Of a stretch of 64,000 nucleotides of DNA, positions 42,598 through 51,600 are shown piece by piece (within the stretch, counting starts at the first letter, position 1; the number at the start of each line of letters is the position of its first letter). This DNA comes from Pyronema omphalodes (lineage: Eukaryota; Ascomycota; Pezizomycetes; Pezizales; Pyronemataceae). The position numbers and the translations under genes are program-made. The notes below the pieces were generated by a model. It ran no database searches, was not told the DNA's origin, and was given only the letters and a program-made list of their open reading frames with translations. The stretch spans positions 1 to 64,000 of the forward strand of contig JAJJXM010000108.1 in assembly GCA_024516155.1 (NCBI GenBank), in the 5' to 3' direction.

Positions 42598-43934
42598 ACT
42601 TATCGACGAAGGACACTGGCAGCAAATTGTGAACGCTGCCTCCATGACCCAGTTCCCTGACGGCCATGAACCGCTTACTTTCACCAAACAACTCGCGCAA
42701 TCCATCCTAGACGCTCAAGACCACCCCACGGGCTATCTCTTAAACGACCTCGCGGAAACCCCCGGCTCCCGTAACAGCACTCGGGTCTCCAGCCCTGTCG
42801 CCTCCCGCGCTCCGGAAGCTCCCACCCCTGCCCCCATTCCCCCTGTCGTTATCCAGACTGGCTCCGTCCAGGTTTATCCAAATGGCCCAGAAACAGTGCC
42901 GCGATCCGCCACACCCCCTACCACAGCCGCAGCCGCAGCCCCCGCCCCCGCTATAATCGCACCAATTCCAAGACCCCCCCCCGCGAGATCCCGAAATCCT
43001 CCTAACCCCGGAGGAACAAGCAGATACGAATGAAATTCACTACTACGAGAAGGAGCTCACCCGCCAGCGTGAACTCATCAACGCGCTACTCGCCTCCCCT
43101 GGCATCCGCGTGACCGGAGACAAAATCTCGGATCCGCCAACCTTCGACGGGTCCAACAGGGAGGACCTCCGCCGCTTTGTCTCCTTGCTTCGCATCAAGT
43201 TGGTGAGCGACGAACTACGCTTCCCAACCCCTCACAAACGGATTTCTTATGCCATGGGCCGCCTCCGCGGACGCGCCTTGGATCAGATTCTTCCTTATAT
43301 CAAGGGAAATGGCAACCGCTGGGCCCTCAACGACGTCGAGGACGTCATTAAAATCTTACAGCGTACCTTTGGAGACCCGGACGAGCGCGCAACGGCTCGT
43401 TTCAAACTACAAAATCTCCGACAAAACAACCGCGAATTTTCGGACTATTATGCAGAGTTCTCCCGCCTAGTCGCAGAGTTAGGCTGGGACGAAGCCGCCA
43501 CCATGGATGCCCTGCGTAACGGCCTGTCCCTCGACTTGCACGAAAAGTTGGTTGGCGCCCCGCCCACCACCACGATGCACGAATTTGTTGACCAGTGCGA
43601 AAAATTGGACTCCCAATTGAGAGCACTTGAGAACCTCCGCAAGCTGCGTACCAACCGCGGCCAAGTTAAACCCACTACCGGCGCCACCCCCGCCACCAGC
43701 CGCCCCACCCCCGCTACCCAAGCCACCACCGCCTCCTTCAGCAAGCAAACCCCTGCCCAGGGACCCCGTCAGAAACTGTCGGCACAGGAGCGCGTGACCC
43801 GCCCGTCAGAAGGACGTTGCCTCTACTGCGGTGGCCTCGGCCACATGGCTGCGTCGTGCCCCGCCAAGACGAATATTAAAGTGGCCAGTGTGGAATTATT
43901 GGATAATGAAGAAGAGGTGTCGGGAAAAGAATAA
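42587..43934 (+). pseudogene. gag: gypsy-2 Gag, frameshift in a C-run
   Basis: The ATG at 42587 starts MHVKLIDEGHWQQIV. An Ala/Pro-rich linker leads to a run of nine C (42974-42982), where the frame changes. The capsid region then continues from about 42985 (ILLTPEEQADTNEIHYYEKEL) through the open frame 43110-43934: PPTFDGSNREDLRRFVSLLRIKL, FGDPDERATARFKLQNLRQ and FSDYYAEFSRLVAELGW are typical Ty3/gypsy Gag motifs. A CX2CX4HX4C zinc knuckle (CLYCGGLGHMAASC) lies near the end. The C-run change may be a mutation, a sequencing error, or slippage. Confidence 0.85.
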
Positions 43935-44384
43935 ACCAGCTGCAAGAAGATGGCTCTGCCGCTGGTGGGGAAATTATTGCTGATACATTGCTATTATCGG
44001 GCGCAAGTTTTACTGGAAAGTTAGAATGCAAACACCTTGTTCTCTCTTGCTCCTTGTTTTCCAATAACCGCTCCGTGAAAACAGTAGCGCTCGTTGACTG
44101 CGGCGCCACTGGTATCGCCTTTGTTGACCGCAATTTCGCCCGCCATCACAAACTCCCCTAACCCCCCTATCCACCGCCCGAACGGTCGAAGTTATCGACG
44201 GCTGCCCCATATCCGCAGGAAAAATCACACACCTTGCCCAAGTAGAGTGTACCATCAATGGTCACTCGGAAACCCTTCCCATGTTCGTTACCAAGTTGGG
44301 TCACTACCCGGTGGTGTTGGGCATCCCCTGGTTGAAGAAACACGACGTCACAATAAGCTTCAGTTCTAACACTGTAAGCTTCGA
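43935..44384 (+). pseudogene. gypsy-2 protease region, frameshifted, cut by HAL1-like h6
   Basis: In the minus-one frame relative to Gag, overlapping the Gag stop, the retropepsin motif LVDCGATG (Cys in place of the usual Ser/Thr) is encoded near 44095. A one-base change near 44160, in a C-rich stretch, introduces stops. The second half (VEVIDGCPIS, VVLGIPWLKKHD) is open in the next frame to the insertion at 44384. Confidence 0.8.
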
Positions 44385-44583
44385 ACACCACACGGCAACG
44401 GCGACCCCCCCCCCCTGCATTCTCAACAACGAGCACCGAAACCCCCGGTTTTCTCATCGGATTCGGATTCGCAGCACTCTGTTACGTTATTCTCTGAATT
44501 TTCAGGGAATTCTACGTTGTTTTTGTTGACTTTTGTCGCAAAATCAGAGTTGTCACGAGTTTTGGCTTACCCCACCTCACGAA

Positions 44584-46038
44584 ATGTCGCCAAAACAACG
44601 ACAGAACAACGCCCGACGATCGAAACAGTCCGAAAACGCGTACAATGTTCTAGCCGACCTTCCTCATGATGGATCTACTCCTACTCTGGATGGAAGAGAT
44701 GGAAAAGTTGATGAAGTTGATGGAAACTTCGCTGGAAAGCCCTTCCAGAGCGTGGTCTTGGCACGATCACCAGTTCCTTCGGCTTCAACATCGCAGCAAC
44801 AGGCGACAACTGAACACAGCCGGTTTAGTGACTACCGTCGCATGATGGTATCTGCAATTAATAAGGCAGTCGCAGTTGACGACAACTATGTCACCCTAGA
44901 TCAACTGTTTATAGACAACTACGCCGGACTCACTGGAGCCAGCTTCCTGGGGATACAACAGATCCACCAGGACACACAGCGACGCTTCAATACCCTCGAT
45001 GACACCATACGCAACAACAGCGATGAGATGCGCCTCAGATTCGACGTCATGATGACGAAATTCAACATTCTGATCGGCGAAAACACGAAGCTGCGCGCAG
45101 CCTACGACTCTACACAGGCAGAAACAGCAGCTCTCAAGGCTGCTGTGGACGCCCTGACGAGGAAAATCGACGAACAGCAACAAGTCATTTCGGCACCCCC
45201 CTCACCGAACCTCACGGCCTCTTCCTCAGCGATGGAAGAGATGACTATGCAACTGTCCGTCGTCCAACATGACATTCAGGATGTCCTGGACGCTGTTCGC
45301 AACCCTCCTGGCAAGAGAAAGCGAAGGGGAAGCGACCAGAACACCGAACCCACCTCACCGACAAACAGAACACCGGTGAACCACAAACCGAGAGCGGCAT
45401 CACCGGTGCGAAGCCTGATGCACTCAAAACATGCGACTACCGCCGCCCAGGACAAGCTTGATGCCCTCAAGCCTATGTCCCCCCTACCTCTCCTCGCGAT
45501 CACGTCAACCGATGCGACACCGGAACCTCACCTTGACAGTCCATCTGCTCAGGACACACCTCTACCCGACGCCCCAAGCACTGCCCCTGCTGAGACGAAC
45601 GGATGGAAGACTGTGGAGGCGAAGGCTGCACAGAGGAAGAAGCAGAAAGCGAAGGAGACGACACCTACGGCAGCGCCACCCAGCAAGACCCCTACAACAA
45701 AGAATGGTGGACGGGGAAAGAACACCCACCAACCCAGAACGACAACACCCTCTGCAAAGAAGACTTGGGCAGAAGTCGTCAAGAGCGGAGGCATCAACGT
45801 CCAGATTGTGCTTGGGAATGGCAATCTTGGACTGACAACACCACCGACAAGAAGGGGAGAGAGGCGAGGGGGAGCAGCGAGGAGGCTGAGGAAGAAGGAA
45901 GGAGAAGGGGAGAGAGGGGAGGAGAAGAGGGGCAGGGCGGGCCCGGGTGTCTCAAAGGGCAAAGAGTCAGGAGACACCGGCGGAGGAGGGGAGAGAGGAG
46001 AGGAGAGTGGAGGCACGGGTGGCCCGGCGGCTGTTTAA
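44584..46038 (+). CDS. HAL1-like coiled-coil protein, intact (h6)
   Basis: 484 residues from the ATG at 44584, which is conserved in position in other copies; an upstream TTG would add 17 residues but is an unlikely start. A charged N-terminus (1-70) is followed by a variable segment (72-168), a helix with heptad pattern (about 125-245), a basic GKRKRRG patch (243-249, possible nuclear localisation signal), a Pro/Thr/Ser-rich region, KKTWAEVVKSG (392-402), and an Arg/Glu/Gly-rich tail (422-484) encoded by purine-rich DNA resembling a LINE 3' UTR. It has no RT, nuclease, protease or zinc knuckle. By analogy it may be an ORF1/Gag-like RNA-binding protein; that is an inference from its position and its coiled coil. 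Confidence 0.85.
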   Translation: MSPKQRQNNARRSKQSENAYNVLADLPHDGSTPTLDGRDGKVDEVDGNFAGKPFQSVVLARSPVPSASTSQQQATTEHSRFSDYRRMMVSAINKAVAVDDNYVTLDQLFIDNYAGLTGASFLGIQQIHQDTQRRFNTLDDTIRNNSDEMRLRFDVMMTKFNILIGENTKLRAAYDSTQAETAALKAAVDALTRKIDEQQQVISAPPSPNLTASSSAMEEMTMQLSVVQHDIQDVLDAVRNPPGKRKRRGSDQNTEPTSPTNRTPVNHKPRAASPVRSLMHSKHATTAAQDKLDALKPMSPLPLLAITSTDATPEPHLDSPSAQDTPLPDAPSTAPAETNGWKTVEAKAAQRKKQKAKETTPTAAPPSKTPTTKNGGRGKNTHQPRTTTPSAKKTWAEVVKSGGINVQIVLGNGNLGLTTPPTRRGERRGGAARRLRKKEGEGERGEEKRGRAGPGVSKGKESGDTGGGGERGEESGGTGGPAAV

Positions 46039-46325
46039 CTTTGCTTTGGTTTTGTTTTTGCTTTGTGGAGGAAATACAGGAGGAAAAATGGTTAAAAATG
46101 GGAGGGGAAGGGAGGAGGAAAGAGAGGAGCCCGGCGAGGCGGCCTCTGTGCAAGCAGGGCACTTGGAACATCAGACGCGCTTGGACAAGAAACCCCGTAG
46201 TATACAGTGGGGACAGACCCCACAACCACAACGATCAAGAGGAGGAGACTGGTAGAGGTGGAGACTGGGTTTTTGCTTTTACATTTCTTTCTTCATCTCT
46301 TTTGTATTTATCTGTCCCTTGTCAT

Positions 46326-46337
46326 AACCTTCGGGTT
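46326..46337 (+). promoter_or_regulatory. 3'-terminal RNA hairpin (representative, (CAAA) type)
   Basis: AACC-TTCG-GGTT, a 4-bp stem closed on a UUCG tetraloop, with a possible fifth U-G pair. It lies about 40 bases before the end of h6. The same structure occurs at 16847-16858, 53236-53247, 60088-60099 and 60593-60604, and on the minus strand at 21808-21819 and 28629-28640. It is probably the RT recognition element, as 3' stem-loops are in some other LINE/SINE pairs. Confidence 0.6.
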
Positions 46338-46390
46338 GCAAACAAGTAATGAGAGAACAAACAAACAAACAAACAAACTGTAAGCTTCGA

Positions 46391-46482
46391 CTCCCAATAC
46401 TGCCTGAGGAACTGCACCCCGTTGCCTGTAAGCACAACCGGTGTCGAGGTCCTGGACTCGAGGCCCCCTCCCGCTGTCCACG
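46391..46482 (+). pseudogene. gypsy-2 Pol linker between two insertions
   Basis: About 30 codons of gypsy-2 between the protease and RT (SQYCLRNCTPLPVSTTGVEVLDS), in frame with the sequence after 55290. The final 15 bases (46468-46482) are the TSD CTCCCGCTGTCCACG. Confidence 0.8.
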
Positions 46483-46490
46483 TCCATTCC

Positions 46491-46924
46491 ACACCACACA
46501 GCAACCGCTGACCCCCCCCTGCATTTGCGACGACAACAACAATTTCCCCGATTTTCGAATCGGCAATCGATTTCTTACCTCGGAATTACCCCGAATCTCG
46601 ATTTTCGGAACCCAGCTACCGTTTACCGTTGAGATTCAGCGGAAAAAACGCGATTCTTGGACCTCCGGGCCGGATTCCGGGCACTTTCATCAACGCCGCT
46701 CCACCACCCGCCCCCCAATCATCAAACCGACCTTATTTTCGGTTTCGGCATACCGAAATCCCCCCCCCCCCCAAATCCCCCCCCCACCAGCAGCACTGGT
46801 TGTGGTGATCCCCCAAATTTTCCCCCCTCCGGACCCCTTTCCTCGCGAGAAATTTTCGTGCTCGCTTAGCAAGAGCCTCCTCACGTGACTCTTCGCCATC
46901 GCTTACCTCACCACCGGTTAAGCG
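46491..46924 (+). promoter_or_regulatory. LINE-B2 5' UTR and probable internal promoter
   Basis: It opens with the common 5' end and a C-run (about 46510-46518), contains a second long C-run near 46760, and carries CACGTG at 46882-46887, 43 bases before the ORF1 ATG. The first 30 bases resemble the HAL1-like 5' end. Promoter function is inferred from the constant 5' end and from the need of LINEs for an internal promoter. Confidence 0.5.
46882..46887 (+). promoter_or_regulatory. CACGTG box upstream of LINE-B2 ORF1
   Basis: It lies 43 bases before the ATG at 46925, matching the spacing in LINE-B1 and LINE-D. Confidence 0.4.
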
Positions 46925-48631
46925 ATGGACGCTAACGCACCCATCCCCGCCACGCCCTCGCGTATGCAGGTACCCGAGAATATTTTTAGCCCCGACGAGC
47001 TTTCCCAGATCAACGCCCCGCACGCGGGCTCCTCCGCCATCGCGACCTCTAAGAAATCAACGACCGCCTCAAAAGTCACCAAACCCCCCGCCAAAAAATC
47101 CGCCTCTAGACGTGACCTCGACCTCCTCCGCAAAAATGTCACCCGACCGAAAACAAACACCCACGTGAACCTCGATGGGACCCCCATCGAAACAATGCCG
47201 ACCGCCATGGACACTGACAGCTGCCCCGACACCGACTCCGAATCCGACTCTGACCTGAACCTCAACGACAGCCAGCACGCAATAACTGCCTCCGACGTCA
47301 ACCCCAACCCCCAGCCTCAGCCCGACAACGACCTCCTCTCAGCCATCGCCACCATGATTTCGAAAAACACCAACGACGCGCTCCGACCTATTGTCCATTC
47401 CATCGCCACCATCAACAAAAGACTCGACAAAATCACAAAACCCAGCCCGCCCCCTCCGACACAGCCCCAACGTCAACCCCACCCCGAACAATCGACCACC
47501 GCCAACTCACCCCCCGACGACCTCCAATACTGGAAAGAACGATGCCGACTCCTGGAAAACGCCCTTCGCCACCACAACATCGCCATACCGACCTCCACCA
47601 CTACTCGCCGCCACAACCCCCCCACGACCACTCACCAGCCGTGGACCTCCGGCACAACCGTCGCTGACCTCTCCTTCCCCGCCCACGCCCCCAAAAGCAA
47701 CCCCCCCGTAAAACCGCACCCCCGACGCCAACGCACCCGCCCCCAGGAAATCAACCTGCCCTGCCTCAACCCTGCGGAAATCGACGTCAATACCAAAGCC
47801 CAACTGGGAAGGGCGATCAACGCTGCACTCACCCAGGCACAGGCGCCGCCCCACATGGCTGTCGCCACGATCAGACAAGCCTCATCAGGAAACCTCATCG
47901 TGACCATGACAGACGGCACCACTGAATCCGAGCTGACCAAGAACCTAGGGACCATTCACACAGCGACGCAACAAGTCAACACCTCCATCGCCGCACCCCG
48001 CCTGAACGAGCGGTGGTATAAGCTCGCAGTCCACGGAATCCCCACGAGCCAATACCCCGACTCCCCCGACGGAATGCGCCTCCTCCAAGAGGAGATCGAA
48101 CGCAGCAACGGACATGTCACCCTGGCGCAACCCCCCCGATATATGACGACCGCGGAGAAACGTGTGGGCAAGGAAGCATCCAGTGTGGTTATTGCGGTAC
48201 GTACCGCCGAAGAGCTCGCACTCCTGAAGCGCAAACGAGTCATGGTACTCTTCGAGCCCCGAAGAGTCACCGAGTACCACTCTGCCCGACAGACCGACCA
48301 GTGTCGGCGCTGCTTGCTCTTTGGCCACCACTACACCAAGTGCACTGGACCGCAAGGCCCCACCTGCGGAATCTGCGGCCAGAACCACCCCACAGACGAC
48401 CACGCCTGCAGCGACTGCCCCCAAAGCAAAGGTAAGAGCTGTGAACACACTAGATACCATTGCAAAAACTGCGCGGACGCCAACCTCCCCGACCTCGACC
48501 ACCCAGGCTTCAGCAAGCAATGCCCCGTACGCATCCGCATATTCAAAGAAGCCTGGACAGCGTCACAAAACCCCGCCGCCGCCCCACCCAACCCCGCCGA
48601 CAGAGACACTGAGATGAACGCCCATGTCTAG
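46925..48631 (+). CDS. LINE-B2 ORF1, Gag-like RNA-binding protein
   Basis: 568 residues from the first ATG after the 5' UTR (MDANAPIPATPSRMQ). A short coiled coil (NDALRPIVHSIATINKRLDKI) follows an Asp/Glu-rich stretch. A Pro-rich linker leads to the RLNERWYKLAVHGIPT block, probably an RNA-binding fold. Residues of about 460-516 hold clustered Cys/His motifs (CRRCLLFGHHYTKC, CGICGQNHPTDDH, CSDC, CKNC). The N-terminal part differs strongly from LINE-B1, whereas the C-terminal third is nearly identical. The stop overlaps the ORF2 start. Confidence 0.92.
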   Translation: MDANAPIPATPSRMQVPENIFSPDELSQINAPHAGSSAIATSKKSTTASKVTKPPAKKSASRRDLDLLRKNVTRPKTNTHVNLDGTPIETMPTAMDTDSCPDTDSESDSDLNLNDSQHAITASDVNPNPQPQPDNDLLSAIATMISKNTNDALRPIVHSIATINKRLDKITKPSPPPPTQPQRQPHPEQSTTANSPPDDLQYWKERCRLLENALRHHNIAIPTSTTTRRHNPPTTTHQPWTSGTTVADLSFPAHAPKSNPPVKPHPRRQRTRPQEINLPCLNPAEIDVNTKAQLGRAINAALTQAQAPPHMAVATIRQASSGNLIVTMTDGTTESELTKNLGTIHTATQQVNTSIAAPRLNERWYKLAVHGIPTSQYPDSPDGMRLLQEEIERSNGHVTLAQPPRYMTTAEKRVGKEASSVVIAVRTAEELALLKRKRVMVLFEPRRVTEYHSARQTDQCRRCLLFGHHYTKCTGPQGPTCGICGQNHPTDDHACSDCPQSKGKSCEHTRYHCKNCADANLPDLDHPGFSKQCPVRIRIFKEAWTASQNPAAAPPNPADRDTEMNAHV

Positions 48632-51600
48632 CTACAACAGACTGGCAGCAACCATACGGATCGTCTCCCACAACGTGAACCGACAACGAACAGCACTCGA
48701 TGCGCTGCTGAATAGCGCACACAACACAGCCGACATAATCCTAATACAAGAAATCCACATAACCGACATAACATACGCCACCACACACCCATCTTTCACA
48801 CTGGTCTTGCCACCGCGTGGAGATAGAACCACCAACAGAACAGCCGCCTACGTGACCAGGACAAACCCATACCTCAGGGTTTCTCAGCGCACCGATATAT
48901 GCGCGGATCCTGACCTCCAGGTCCTTGAGGTAGGCACCGACTTAATTCCTTCTTTCTTTCTTTTTAATGTATACAACGAAAAACACCCCGAAAGCAATAT
49001 TTATACCATCCCGAGAGCCCTCACCCCCCTCCCCCTCCCCCGCAGGTGCATCATCACAGGTGACCTCAACGCTCACCATGCCCTGTGGAACTCCTCCACA
49101 CGTTCCCCCACCCGCGCCACCGAAATAGTTGACCTCATCGAACAACGAGACTGGACCCTCGTGTCCGTCCCTGACATTCCCACCCACTACTACAACCAAG
49201 GCCGCAGTTCTTCCGTCCTCGACCTGACCCTAGCATCGCCCCACATGGCAGAGGAAACAATCAACTGGGCAATTGACGACGACAACGCTACGGGATCTGA
49301 CCATGAGGTCATACGTTTCGAAGTGCACACAACCCACCCAGACGCTGAAACAACCCCCCCAACAAACCGACTGAACTGGAAAAAGACGGACTGGGAGCTC
49401 TTCGCCGAAACCCTCCGTGCCTCGTGCTTCGCCCTCACACCATCATGGACACAATACCGCAACCACCCTACCACAGACAACCTCGATGCGTGGGCGGAGT
49501 CAATACGTGATGCCATCCTTAATGCCGCGACTACGTCCACCCCCGTACTACAAGTGACCCCACAATCGAAGAGATGGTGGACCGCAGAAGTCACCGAGAC
49601 GAGGAAAAAGATGACCAAAGCAAGACGTAAGTGGAAACGCAAACGTGACGATAGATCCCACCTAAACTACAAACAACACCGAAACGAATACCACAGGACC
49701 ATTCGAACGGCGAAAGATGCAAAGTGGAAGGAATATCTTTCCCAAGCCGAAGGACCCGATGTGTGGCAGGCGTTTAGGTACACCAACCCTCGGCGTGCTC
49801 AGCTAACACCAAACCTCCGCGCAATGATAAACGGCCAAGAAACAATCTGCAGCTCCTTCGACGCAAAGGTAGAGGCCTTCCAAAAGTTGTTTCCCCCGCC
49901 GCCGCCACCACCGCCTCCGTCCATCCTCCCCCCGCGCCGCGAGTTGCAGTGGACAACCTTTACACCGACAGAGGTAGAAACAGCGATATTCTCCTCCTCG
50001 CCGAAGAAGGCGCCCGGACCCGATGGGCTCACATTCGCCTGCCTACGCCAAGCATACCTCGCCATCCCCGAACACATGAACAACCTCTACGCCACATTAG
50101 GGACGGTAGGCTACCATCCGCGATGCTGGCGCCAGGCCACCACAGTCATTATCGCCAAACCCAACAAGCCGGATTACAGCAATCCAAAGGCATACCGCCC
50201 AATTGCGCTCCTAAACTGCCTTGGGAAGACCCTCGAAAAACTAATGGCCACTCGCCTAGGCACGATGGCAGACTCTCACGACTTACTACATAGAGACCAA
50301 ATAGGTGGACGCCCGCAGAGATCAGCAATTGACGCGGCGATGGCGCTGGTGCACGACGTCGAGATTGGGAAATCTCACGGAATGCTAACCTCTGCCCTCT
50401 TCCTCGATGTTCGTGGAGCGTTTGACAACGTCTCTGCTGACCGCCTGCAACAAACATTACGACAGCTTGGGTGCCCGCGACCAGTAGTATCGTGGTGCCA
50501 GTCTTTCCTCGCAGATCGCACGATCGCTCTAGCGTTCGATGGGCGAACTGACACGCAACGCCCAGTGCAAACAGGCATCCCACAAGGTTCCCCTGCATCC
50601 CCCATACTTTTCTTATTATACCTCCGCCCACTATTCGACGAACTAGCACAGGTACACCCGTACGCCTGGACACCTAGCTACATTGACGACGTAGCGATCG
50701 TCGTCCAGGGACGCACCAGAAAAGCGAACGCCCGCGCACTTGAGAACATCACGACAACAGCCTTTCGGTGGGCCGACGCAAACGCCGTTGCATTTGACGA
50801 TGCCAAGTCAGAGCTCCTGCATTTCCACTGGGCACGCACCGATAGCATCACTGAGGAGGAAAAAGTTAAGTTACCAAACGGTACAGTTATCACACCGGGA
50901 ACACAAGGAGGAGAGAAGGATGTGGTGCGGTGGATAGGCCTGTATTTAGATAGGAAACTTAACTTTAGAAAACATGTAGCTAGACGAGTAACCGCCGCGC
51001 AAAGAACTCTGAACGCACTGTGTAGGTTAGCACGGTACGAAACAGGTCTGTCCCCCGCTGCCACAAGACTAATCTACCAGGCGTGTGTCCAGTCGAGAGC
51101 AGACTACGGCGCAGAGATATGGTGGAAGCAACAAAAAGACCTTGCCCGCACCCTCCAGAATCAACAGAACACCGCCCTCCGCAGGATTCTCAACGCCTTC
51201 ACCTCTACTCCGATCCTGGCCCTCCACAATGAATCCGCACTCCCTCCCGTCACAATACGTCTTGACAACCGCCAGCGGAAATACGCCCTGCGCACCCTCA
51301 CCTTACCCGCTTCGCACCCTATCATCACACGCTGCCCCGTCTCGTTTCCCGCCCCGAGTATCAATGATGCCTCCATCAACCCGGACACCGAGTACGACCA
51401 CCCGTGGCACGTCCCAGGACAAGCCCCGTCCCGCCTCCTGCATGTCATCAGCACCCTCTCCCCGTGGGTCCAACCAAACGCCGAAATCGAGGACACCTCC
51501 CAAAACATCCCCGACGACGACCTCGCCCCTACATTAACGATCGACATCTCCTCCTCCCCGAAGGCTGACGCTGCCGACGACCACCTCCTCCTCCTCCACG

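Larger units (their letters stand above)
41049..42742 (+). repeat. 1,694-bp direct repeat, right copy
   Basis: The second copy of 32782-34475. It begins at the truncated 5' end of LINE-A4 and continues seamlessly into the rest of gypsy-2. Confidence 0.93.
44385..46376 (+). mobile_element. HAL1-like copy h6, full length, intact ORF, (CAAA) tail
   Basis: It is precisely bounded by the 14-bp TSD ACTGTAAGCTTCGA (44371-44384 and 46377-46390), with no extra bases at the 5' junction. It starts ACACCACACGGC and ends with the TTCG hairpin (46326-46337) and CAAA units. It is inserted in the gypsy-2 protease region. It is the cleanest full-length member here. Confidence 0.95.
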
